From: an uncultured Eubacteriales bacterium
GTDB lineage: Bacteria; Bacillota; Clostridia; Christensenellales; Aristaeellaceae
NCBI GenBank assembly: GCA_900542395.1
Contig: UQNM01000076.1
Span: 1 to 10,268 of the forward strand
DNA: 10,268 bases
Direction of reading: 5' to 3'
The position numbers and the translations under genes are program-made. Positions 1-4,940 of the stretch are shown in pieces (position 1 is the stretch's first letter; every line of letters starts with the position of its first letter). The notes beneath the pieces were generated by a model that did not search any database, had not been told where the DNA came from, and worked only from the letters and a program-made list of their open reading frames with translations.

Positions 1-21
1 AGCATATCGCAACAAAGCACC

Positions 22-137
22 AACCTACGCATTTAGGGCCTTAAAAAGCCCTATATTTCAAGGTTTTTCCCGCATAGTCGGCGGGGTATGTGAGTGTTTT
101 ATCCTATCCCCGCCATAGTGCCGCTCTAAATGCGTAG
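22..137. repeat. Repeat copy A, ~115 bp, ends in perfect 12-bp inverted repeats
   Basis: The ends CTACGCATTTAG (25-36) and CTAAATGCGTAG (126-137) are exact reverse complements. A related copy lies at 577-690. Blocks shared by the two copies include the left edge AACCTACGC, an internal TTTCAAGG...CCCGCA block, TTTATCCTATCCCCG, and the right edge TCTAAATGCGTAG. No target-site duplication is visible next to either end. It could be a small non-autonomous element or a structured non-coding segment of the integrative element. I see no coding potential in it. Confidence 0.7.
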
Positions 138-187
138 AATTTACCAGCAGAAAATCGCCGGTTTCTCTGGCTCCATACTCCCAGATA

Positions 188-196
188 TGGTATCAT
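188..196 (+). promoter_or_regulatory. Possible extended -10 promoter for the ORF8-like gene
   Basis: TGG followed by TATCAT (191-196) fits an extended -10 element and lies 30 bases before the ATG at 227. The -35 position with 17-bp spacing reads TGGCTC and is poor, so this depends on the extended -10 alone. A GGGGG stretch at 215-219, 7 bases before the ATG, may act as the ribosome binding site. Confidence 0.35.
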
Positions 197-226
197 GGAA
201 AAAATCAATCTGACGGGGGTATCAGG

Positions 227-463
227 ATGGACGGACAAGAAAAGCTGCTGGACTATGAAACAATCAAAGCCGCCGTTGCCGGTGAGAAGTGGGCCACAGA
301 AAAGGTGCTGGCCCACTATGCGGACTACATCGACGAGCTTTCCACGGTGGAGATCAGGCAGCCGGGCGGCAAAGTGAAAAAAGTCATTGACGAGGATATG
401 CGGCAGCACATTTCCTTAAAGCTGCTGGAAGCGTTGCCGAGCTTCCCGCTGGAACAAGAATAA
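227..463 (+). CDS. Tn916 ORF8-like small helix-turn-helix protein
   Basis: This 78-residue protein has the size and pattern of the small HTH proteins of Tn916-type conjugative transposons (ORF8 / HTH_16 type). It begins with a DYETIKAAVAGEKWATEKVL helix pair, continues with a HYADYIDELST segment, and ends with a VDEDMRQHISLKLLEALP helix. In Tn916-like elements these genes sit beside a sigma-factor-like gene and the excision/integration genes, and are thought to act in element regulation; the exact role is not established. The ATG at 227 is chosen because the family pattern begins at once after it and a G-rich stretch lies 7 bases upstream. An overlapping ATG at 195 is in another frame. The gene lies between the two ~115-bp repeats, and no sigma factor or integrase is in the window. 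Family assignment is from recall of the pattern, not from a search. Confidence 0.8.
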   Translation: MDGQEKLLDYETIKAAVAGEKWATEKVLAHYADYIDELSTVEIRQPGGKVKKVIDEDMRQHISLKLLEALPSFPLEQE

Positions 464-468
464 CGATC

Positions 469-502
469 AAGAGGGCTGCACCCTCTTACGCCGCTTTGCG
501 GC
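469..502. other. Two tandem hairpins after the ORF8-like gene
   Basis: The first hairpin pairs AAGAGGG (469-475) with CCCTCTT (481-487) around a 5-base loop. The second pairs GCCGC (490-494) with GCGGC (498-502) around TTT. They begin 5 bases after the stop codon. Neither is followed by a T-run, so a standard terminator is doubtful, although the first could slow or protect the transcript end. Confidence 0.5.
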
Positions 503-515
503 TATCACCTGCACA

Positions 516-562
516 CCCCCGAAACAGATACACCCGCTGCGCGTCTGTACCTGTTTCGGGGG
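516..562. other. Perfect 12-bp inverted repeat with 23-base spacer
   Basis: CCCCCGAAACAG (516-527) is the exact reverse complement of CTGTTTCGGGGG (551-562). The 23-base spacer is GC-rich. No T-run follows on either strand, so it is not a normal intrinsic terminator. In a mobile-element setting it could be a protein-binding site, part of a transfer origin, or an RNA structure. The sequence alone does not decide. Confidence 0.5.
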
Positions 563-576
563 CTAATAATGACTGT

Positions 577-690
577 AACCTACGCCTTTCGGGGCTGATA
601 ACCGCCAGTTTCAAGGCTTCTCCCGCACGTTTGCAGAGGTGGGCGAATACTTTATCCTATCCCCGTCAATACTGGGTTCTAAATGCGTAG
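577..690. repeat. Repeat copy B, related to copy A at 22-137
   Basis: It shares the left edge AACCTACGC, an internal TTTCAAGG..T.TCCCGCA block, TTTATCCTATCCCCG and the right edge TCTAAATGCGTAG with copy A, and lies in the same orientation. Its own ends (CTACGCCTTTCG at 580-591, CTAAATGCGTAG at 679-690) are inverted repeats with two mismatches. The two copies bracket the ORF8-like gene as direct repeats. Confidence 0.7.
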
Positions 691-697
691 GAACAGG

Positions 698-752
698 CAA
701 AAAGAAAAGACGCCGGACGCAAGCGGCCACATGGCCGCCGCGCCCGGCGTCT
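698..752 (-). terminator. Intrinsic terminator of the TnpW-like gene
   Basis: On the - strand a long hairpin begins 8 bases after the TnpW-like stop codon. The outer stem pairs 744-752 with 708-716 (AGACGCCGG on the + strand). The inner stem pairs GCGGCC (723-728) with GGCCGC (733-738). It is followed on the - strand by a T-rich tract (TTTTCTTTTT), matching the A-rich stretch at 699-708. Confidence 0.8.
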
Positions 753-760
753 GCTGTTAT

Positions 761-961
761 TTATTCGTTCTCGTCTGTGAAATAGAATTTCTGGCTGTCA
801 TAGTCAGAATCCGTCATACGTTTCAGCTTGGAAAGGGTCTGCTGGGCCAGCGTCCACATATCCCCGTCCATACCCGGCATGGCTGCGGTGATCTTGCCTA
901 TCGTCCTGCGTCGGTCTGCGTTGTGGTACATACAGATCAAATTTTCTTCTTCCACGGTAAA
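761..961 (-). pseudogene. TnpW-like transposon-transfer assisting protein, start lost
   Basis: From position 961 down, the - strand encodes 66 residues beginning FTVEEENLICMYHNADRRRT and continuing through a helix ending TLSKLKRMTD to an acidic C-terminus. This is the pattern of the TnpW / transfer-assisting family (TnpW was named in Tn4451; its members are small proteins of Clostridial mobile elements). Members I recall begin with a Met a residue or so before the F-T-V-E-E motif. Here no start codon is at that point. The frame simply continues upstream into the antisense of the XRE-like remnant, where an ATG at 1060 would give a chimeric 99-residue product. I read this as a gene that lost its first codon or codons at the element/chromosome join. 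Its terminator at 698-752 is intact. The exact native start is uncertain. Confidence 0.7.
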
Positions 962-1171
962 CCCAGCAAGCAGACGGCGCTGGCGTTTGCCATCGCGCTG
1001 GAGCTGTCGCTGGATGAAACGAAGGATATGCTTATGAAGGCGGGCTTTGCCCTGTCCCACAGCAGCAAAGCGGACATCGTCGTCGAATACTGCATCATGA
1101 CGGGCAACTACAACATCATGGAAATCAACCAGATTCTTTTCAAGCTCGATCTTCAGCCGCTTGGTTACTGA
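959..1171 (+). pseudogene. 3' remnant of an XRE/HTH-type regulator gene
   Basis: The + frame from 959 encodes 70 residues: KPSKQTALAFAIALELSLDE, then MLMKAGFALSHSSKADIVVEY, then a tail ending in LGY and TGA. This matches what I recall as the C-terminal half of a small XRE-like DNA-binding protein found in Clostridia, where the PSK-TA-AFAIALELSL segment ends the HTH region. The N-terminal half with the recognition helices is missing. The frame stays open upstream to 683, but only through antisense TnpW sequence and the terminator, so that part is not native. It lies 77 bases before the ADP-ribosylglycohydrolase on the same strand and was probably the first gene of that group. It is probably non-functional. 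Loss could be due to element insertion, deletion, or a mis-assembly. Confidence 0.7.
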
Positions 1172-1174
1172 TTT

Positions 1175-1191
1175 GTCGCTTTACAGGCGAC
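1175..1191 (+). other. Small hairpin between XRE remnant and hydrolase gene
   Basis: GTCGC (1175-1179) pairs with GCGAC (1187-1191) around the loop TTTACAG. It starts 3 bases after the XRE stop codon and lies just upstream of the larger 17-bp hairpin, so the leader of the next gene has two hairpins in tandem. Confidence 0.45.
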
Positions 1192-1196
1192 CACAA

Positions 1197-1247
1197 GCCT
1201 CCCTGTTTTTGATAGACTGAGTTCATCAAAAGCAGGGAGGCGTTTTT
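1197..1247 (+). promoter_or_regulatory. Terminator-like hairpin that covers the hydrolase Shine-Dalgarno
   Basis: Bases 1197-1213 (GCCTCCCTG then TTTTTGAT) pair with 1225-1241 (ATCAAAAG then CAGGGAGGC). This is a 17-bp stem with one G-U pair and an 11-base loop, followed by five Ts at 1243-1247. The 3' arm contains AGGGAGG (1234-1240), the only good ribosome binding site, 8 bases before the ATG at 1249. The fold would therefore both look like an intrinsic terminator and hide the ribosome binding site. It is likely a control point: read-through or unfolding would be needed for translation. It may also serve mainly as the terminator of the upstream gene. The trigger, if any, is unknown. Confidence 0.7.
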
Positions 1248-1248
1248 C

Positions 1249-1938
1249 ATGATTGGAGCGATCATCGGCGACATCGCCGGCTCGACCTACGAGTTTTACA
1301 GCATCAAGACAATGGACTTTCCGCTGTTTGCACCGGGGAGCAACACCACCGACGACAGCCTGATGAGCGTTGCAGCGGCAAGTGCGCTGATGCAGACAGG
1401 CGAAAGCCACGATGGCTTCAAGAGCCATGCCGTGACCTCTATGCGTCAAATCGCGACGAAGTACCCCTGCCCGATGGGCGGCTACGGCAGGCACTTCCGG
1501 CACTGGCTGGTTTCCTCCGATCCCCAACCTTACGGGAGCTTTGGCAACGGTTCCGCGATGCGCGTTTCCCCGTGCGGAGACGTCGCCGCCACGTTGGACG
1601 AAGCACTTGCGTTGGCGAAGCAGTCCGCCGAGGTGACGCACAGCCACCCGGAGGGCATCAAGGGCGCGCAAGCGGTGGCGGCAGCCATCTACCTGGCGCG
1701 CACTGGGGAAAGCAGGAACGGCATCCGCAGCTATATCGAGCAGCACTTCTATCCGCTTGAGCAAACGGTGGACGAAATCAGACCGACCTATCGCTTTGAT
1801 GAAACCTGTCAAGGCACGGTTCTGCAGGCCATCACCGCGTTTCTGGAGTCCGTGAGCTTCGAGGACGCGCTGCGCACGGCGGTTTCCCTCGGCGGGGACT
1901 GCGACACGCTGACCGACATCACCTGTGCCATCGCCTGA
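1249..1938 (+). CDS. ADP-ribosylglycohydrolase (DraG/ARH family), cut by in-frame TGA
   Basis: The enzyme family removes ADP-ribose from modified proteins or related substrates with the help of bound metal ions in the cytoplasm. All core motifs are visible: MIGAIIGDIAGS at the N-terminus, the metal-binding TDDS (residues 34-37), GNGSAMR (99-105), SHPEG (132-136), and the second metal motif GGDCDT (215-220). The product stops at residue 229 at TGA (1936-1938). The same frame then continues for another 50 codons, with family-like sequence PFYARSG, to a TGA at 2089-2091. The stop stands where homologues, as I recall, have Glu in an IAE-FYG motif. The metal site survives, but the C-terminal helices are lost, so the product may be unstable. 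The start is set by AGGGAGG 8 bases upstream, inside a strong hairpin. The vWA gene follows closely. Confidence 0.85.
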   Translation: MIGAIIGDIAGSTYEFYSIKTMDFPLFAPGSNTTDDSLMSVAAASALMQTGESHDGFKSHAVTSMRQIATKYPCPMGGYGRHFRHWLVSSDPQPYGSFGNGSAMRVSPCGDVAATLDEALALAKQSAEVTHSHPEGIKGAQAVAAAIYLARTGESRNGIRSYIEQHFYPLEQTVDEIRPTYRFDETCQGTVLQAITAFLESVSFEDALRTAVSLGGDCDTLTDITCAIA

Positions 1939-2091
1939 CCCTTCTACGCCAGAAGCGGTCTGGATGCCACGATGGTGCGCTTGCGCGATGAGGCGCTTGC
2001 CCTTCTCCATGACGACCTGCGCGAAATCGTCATCCGGTGGGAGGAGCGCTATGGCGGGTACACAACAACGGTAAACAGCAAGGCTGACTGA
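1939..2091 (+). pseudogene. Detached C-terminal end of the ADP-ribosylglycohydrolase
   Basis: It stays in frame with the gene before it, right after the TGA at 1936-1938. The 50 codons begin PFYARSGLDATMVRLRDEAL and end at TGA 2089-2091. The pattern (FY-x-G/A then amphipathic helices) is that of the C-terminus of this family. There is no separate start with a ribosome binding site, so it is made only if the TGA is read through. The frame has not decayed, which suggests either a recent mutation, a base-call error, or read-through. Confidence 0.7.
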
Positions 2092-2105
2092 AAGGAGCAA
2101 CAACC

Positions 2106-2750
2106 ATGAAGAAGAATCTGACGGAGCTTGTTTTCATTCTGGATCGCAGCGGTTCCATGGCGGGGCTAGAAAAGGACACGATTGGCGGCTTTAATTCGAT
2201 GATTGCGCGGCAAAAGGCCGCTGAGGGCGAAGCGCTTGTTTCGACGGTGCTCTTCTCCAACGAGAGCAAGGTCATCCACGACCGCATCGACGTCCGGCGG
2301 GTCGAGCCGCTGACCGAAAGGCAGTATGTCGCGTGCGGCTGCACGACGCTGCTGGACGCCATCGGCGGCGCGATTCACCACATCGGCAACGTCCACAAGT
2401 ATGCCCGTGAGGAGGATCGCCCGGAGCACACGCTGTTCGTGATCACCACGGACGGCATGGAGAACGCCAGCCGTCATTACAGCAGCGACCGCGTCAAGCA
2501 GATGATCGAGTGGCAGAAGAGCCGCTACGGCTGGGAGTTTCTGTTCCTCGGCGCGAACATCGACGCGGTGGAGACTGCCGGTCACTTCGGAATCGACGCC
2601 GACCGGGCCGTGAACTACCACAGCGACAGCGAGGGCACCGCGCTCAACTATGAGGTGCTCAGCGAGACCATTTGCGCCGTGCGGTGCAGCCGGCCGCTGG
2701 GGCGCGATTGGAAAAAACGCATCGACGAGGACTTTTATCGAAGAAGGTGA
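2106..2750 (+). CDS. vWA-domain protein
   Basis: This 214-residue protein has a von Willebrand A fold that binds a divalent metal and partner proteins. The MIDAS motif is present: DRSGS (D13, S15, S17), a Thr at 80-81 in CGCTTLLDAIG, and the Asp of VITTDGMEN (D116). Alternating hydrophobic strands such as TELVFILD, LVSTVLFS, HTLFVITT and EFLFLGAN fit the Rossmann-like core. The C-terminus ends in a basic/acidic segment, DWKKRIDEDFYRRR. No signal peptide or membrane segment is seen, so it is cytoplasmic. The ribosome binding site AAAGGAG (2091-2097) lies 8 bases before the ATG and touches the natural stop codon of the hydrolase gene, so the two form an operon. The vWA/hydrolase pairing suggests a role around ADP-ribosylated proteins, but the partner is not known. 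Confidence 0.85.
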   Translation: MKKNLTELVFILDRSGSMAGLEKDTIGGFNSMIARQKAAEGEALVSTVLFSNESKVIHDRIDVRRVEPLTERQYVACGCTTLLDAIGGAIHHIGNVHKYAREEDRPEHTLFVITTDGMENASRHYSSDRVKQMIEWQKSRYGWEFLFLGANIDAVETAGHFGIDADRAVNYHSDSEGTALNYEVLSETICAVRCSRPLGRDWKKRIDEDFYRRR

Positions 2751-2882
2751 TCAGACAATTACTACAAAATGGAATACGAAACAGCAAGGAGATTGGATAC
2801 GTTTATGTTAATATATGGTACTATATTCTGGCCGATTGAGTAACATCAAAACAGGTTTTTATTCCTGATGTGCTGCATTATA
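2751..2882. other. AT-rich intergenic stretch, no gene seen
   Basis: This marks the left part of the AT-rich insert. It has only very short frames, for example 12 codons from an ATG at 2806. No clear terminator for the vWA gene is visible. It leads directly into the promoter at 2883-2911. Confidence 0.5.
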
Positions 2883-2911
2883 TTGAGTTATTCTACGCAT
2901 TATGGTATGAT
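2883..2911 (+). promoter_or_regulatory. Strong-looking sigma-A promoter with extended -10
   Basis: TTGAGT (2883-2888) and TATGAT (2906-2911) are separated by 17 bases. TG at 2903-2904 gives an extended -10 (TGGTATGAT). Transcription would start near 2918, about 28 bases before the ATG of the unrecognised gene at 2946. It is the only convincing promoter before the PepSY gene. Confidence 0.65.
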
Positions 2912-2945
2912 ATATGTTGGATTATGATGTTCAGGATGCGCAAGC

Positions 2946-3578
2946 ATGCCCATTAGTTACGCCCAGTACACAAACAAGTCATGCTGTACTGAATGCATTG
3001 AAAGAGTATGGGGTTTTGCATTATCGCTTGATGCGAAGAAGGGAGAATCGGGTGTGGCTGAGATACAACAAGAAAGCACATATCTTCGCAATGCTTTTTT
3101 CGAGTGGCTGGCAAAGGAAGTACCAGCTGCTCGATTGACTGAATTGAAACAGTCTGCAGCAGAACTTGAGGAGTATTGTGCGAATAAAAAACTACTCTCT
3201 TCTTCCTTCTTTACTGTATCTGATAAAGCATCTATCACACGCCTTCGTGTGCGTCTTGAAGGGGATCGACTCTTCAAGTTCTTTAATCGCGGGAAATCTG
3301 AACGTATGTTGTCTGTCTTGAGGTATTATGCAGATTATACCCGAATGATTGAAGAGAATAATCCTGTTGGATCTTCCGAAACGACTATCCCTCAGCCAGT
3401 TGAGCCGACGTCTGTAAAGCGGAAAGAAACTGAACCGTCACCAGAAGCTCAAACAGTTCCTGTTTCCTCATTTAATAAAACAGTAATGGCTAAACCTCCT
3501 GTTGCGCAACAGCTAGTAATGGAGGGTGTCACATCTGATCCCGTTCTATTGTACCAAACAAGGAGGCGACTTCAATGA
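2946..3578 (+). CDS. Unrecognised AT-rich gene; helical domain plus Pro/Ser/Thr tail
   Basis: I do not recognise this 210-residue protein with confidence. Residues ~45-130 look like a compact all-helical domain: FFEWLAKEVPAARLTELKQS, then EEYCANKKLL, then SMLSVLRYYADYTRMIEE-type helices. In broad outline this resembles a helical domain I recall from assorted Clostridia proteins, but I cannot name it. Residues ~131-210 are a low-complexity Pro/Ser/Thr/Gln-rich tail, like the linker of a larger protein whose remainder is missing. The start at 2946 has AGGA (2933-2936) 9 bases upstream and sits just behind a good promoter. A different-frame ORF from 2914 is not supported by the downstream protein pattern. 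The gene is much more AT-rich than its neighbours: 20 of 60 bases are G/C at 3181-3240, against 41 of 60 at 3661-3720. Its TGA overlaps the ATG of the PepSY gene, and its last codons contain that gene's AGGAGG. It may be a foreign, 3'-truncated gene. Confidence 0.55.
   Translation: MPISYAQYTNKSCCTECIERVWGFALSLDAKKGESGVAEIQQESTYLRNAFFEWLAKEVPAARLTELKQSAAELEEYCANKKLLSSSFFTVSDKASITRLRVRLEGDRLFKFFNRGKSERMLSVLRYYADYTRMIEENNPVGSSETTIPQPVEPTSVKRKETEPSPEAQTVPVSSFNKTVMAKPPVAQQLVMEGVTSDPVLLYQTRRRLQ
3561..3566 (+). promoter_or_regulatory. Consensus Shine-Dalgarno of the PepSY gene
   Basis: AGGAGG lies 8 bases before the ATG at 3575 and inside the last codons of the upstream ORF. This fixes the PepSY start and allows translational coupling through the ATGA overlap (3575-3578). 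Confidence 0.85.
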
Positions 3579-4735
3579 AAACGACACTCAAATCCACGCT
3601 GAAAGCCCTGCTGACTCTGACGTTCATACTGACGCTCCTGCTGAACGGAACGGCCTTCGCGCAGAGCGCCTTCGACCAGACCGCCGCTGAAAATCTGGCT
3701 CTGGAAGCCGCCGGCGCGACCCGCGAGCGCGCGCTGCTCTTCCCCACCGAGATTGAAACCGAGCACGGCCAGACGGCCTATGACGTCGAATTCCGGTGCG
3801 ACGGCTTTGAATACGAATACTGGATCAGCACGACCGACGGCGCGATCATCAAGAGGGCCTGGGCGCTGACGAGCCAGAAGACGCTGGAAATGGCAGCCTA
3901 TCAGGACGCGGCCGCCATCGTGATCGGCGAGCAGCAGGCGCTGGACAAGGCGCTCGCCGACGCGGGGCTGACTGAAGCGGACATCACGCTGCTGGAAATC
4001 AGCCTGGACACCGACGATATGCTGCGGCTCTACGAAATCGAGTTTTACACCGCGACGGCCGAATACGACTATGACGTGGACGCGGTTTCCGGCACTGTGT
4101 GCGGCGCGAGCATAGAATACTTCGCCGAAAACGAGACCGTGCGCCCCGGCCAGCAGCCCGCGAGCCCCGAAACCGTGGCCAGCGCTCAGGGAATCTCCCG
4201 CGAAAAGGCGCGCTCCATCGCGCTGAGCGACGCTTCTCTCTCCGCCGCCGACGTGACGTTCACCAAGACCAAGCTCGACCGCGAGGACGGCATGCTGGTG
4301 TACGAAATCGAATTTGTTACCGCTGCCGCCGAGTATGAGTACGAAATCGACGCGGTCACCGGCGCCATCCGCGAAAGAAGCATTGAGACGCGCGCCACCG
4401 CTCAGCCCGCTGCCTCCAGCTATATCGGCGTGGATCAGGCCAAGAGCATCGCGCTGAAGCACGCGGGGCTCTCCGCCGCCGAGGTGTCCTTCACCAAGGC
4501 CAAGCTCGAGAAGGACGACGGCCTGCGCAAATACGAAATCGAATTCATCAAGGGCAGCACCGAGTACGAATACGAGATCGACGCGGCCACCGGAAGCGTC
4601 CTCGAATATGACGTGGAGCGCAACGAGCCCGCCCCCTCAAACGACAACCGCCAGCCTGATCGCGACGACGATCACGACGATAATCACGATGACGACCGCG
4701 ATGACGATCACGATGACGACGATGACGACGATTAA
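3575..4735 (+). CDS. Secreted protein with four PepSY repeats and Asp/His-rich tail
   Basis: This 386-residue protein starts with a signal peptide (basic KTTLKSTLK, hydrophobic LLTLTFILTLLL, cleavage probably after AFA at residue 29). Four PepSY-type repeats follow at about 33-96, 114-182, 206-271 and 284-347. Each has an A-x-x-IAL-like helix and an L-x-x-D/E-x-YEIEF strand, then EYEYEIDA-x-TG (or a variant). Repeats 3 and 4 are the most alike, suggesting a late duplication; repeat 1 is the most divergent. PepSY domains are known as protease-inhibitor or propeptide-like modules and occur alone in many secreted Firmicute proteins. The tail (361-386) is almost only Asp, with His and Arg, so it should bind divalent metal. 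No cell-wall sorting motif or C-terminal membrane helix is seen. Expression probably depends on the promoter at 2883-2911. The substrate or partner is unknown. Confidence 0.85.
   Translation: MKTTLKSTLKALLTLTFILTLLLNGTAFAQSAFDQTAAENLALEAAGATRERALLFPTEIETEHGQTAYDVEFRCDGFEYEYWISTTDGAIIKRAWALTSQKTLEMAAYQDAAAIVIGEQQALDKALADAGLTEADITLLEISLDTDDMLRLYEIEFYTATAEYDYDVDAVSGTVCGASIEYFAENETVRPGQQPASPETVASAQGISREKARSIALSDASLSAADVTFTKTKLDREDGMLVYEIEFVTAAAEYEYEIDAVTGAIRERSIETRATAQPAASSYIGVDQAKSIALKHAGLSAAEVSFTKAKLEKDDGLRKYEIEFIKGSTEYEYEIDAATGSVLEYDVERNEPAPSNDNRQPDRDDDHDDNHDDDRDDDHDDDDDDD
4655..4732 (+). repeat. GAC/GAT triplet tract encoding the Asp/His tail
   Basis: A run of GAC/GAT codons broken by CAC/CAT and CGC/CGT encodes residues 361-386 of the PepSY protein. 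The triplet repeat could change length by slippage without shifting the frame, altering the number of acidic residues. Confidence 0.7.
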
Positions 4736-4800
4736 AGGTTGCAAGCAGCCCGGCTTCGCCGCCCTTGACATCCGGTTCCGTCGGCGTTATGGTAGAGAAA

Positions 4801-4829
4801 AGGCGGTATCGGTCAGACCGTTACCGCCT
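4801..4829. other. Hairpin between convergent genes
   Basis: AGGCGGTA (4801-4808) pairs with TACCGCCT (4822-4829), with a further CGGT/ACCG pairing inside. Only a short T-tract is present on the - strand side, and none on the + side. It may be a weak terminator or an mRNA 3' end structure of the PepSY transcript. The rest of 4736-4892 shows nothing else. Confidence 0.4.
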
Positions 4830-4890
4830 CATACCAGTTTCTGCTGTTTACACTCGCGGAGAACGTTTACACAAAATTCGGGATAGACCC

Positions 4891-4928
4891 AAAAAAACGG
4901 AGCGGCTCCTTGAAACCGCCCCGTTTTT
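4891..4928. terminator. Bidirectional intrinsic terminator
   Basis: AAAAACGG-A-GCGG (4893-4905) pairs with CCGC-C-CCGTTTTT (4916-4928) around a 10-base loop. On the + strand a T-run ends the hairpin (for the PepSY gene). On the - strand the A-run at 4891-4897 gives a T-run (for the adaptor gene ending at 4941). It separates the two convergent units. Confidence 0.8.
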
Positions 4929-4940
4929 CCCTGTATTCTC

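Noticed and set aside
496..690. 64-codon frame over the hairpins and repeat copy B
   Set aside because: Made of inverted-repeat and non-coding repeat sequence, with no ribosome binding site.
1936..1960. TGA followed by a small hairpin (CTTCT 1941-1945 with AGAAG 1951-1955), as a possible selenocysteine site
   Set aside because: The stem is only 5 bp and too close to the TGA. The replaced residue in homologues, as I recall, is Glu, not Cys. There is no other sign of selenocysteine use.
1165..2103. 312-codon open frame on the - strand
   Set aside because: Antisense to the ADP-ribosylglycohydrolase, whose motifs are clear on the + strand.
2914..3138. 74-codon frame overlapping the start of the AT-rich gene
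   Set aside because: It has no ribosome binding site and starts at the expected transcription start. The frame from 2946 gives the protein-like helical pattern further on.
3572..4462. 296-codon open frame on the - strand
   Set aside because: Antisense to the PepSY gene; its regularity only mirrors the PepSY repeats.
4185..4620. Repeated blocks in the PepSY gene as possible CRISPR or transposon repeats
   Set aside because: They are in-frame coding repeats of the third and fourth PepSY modules, without spacer structure.
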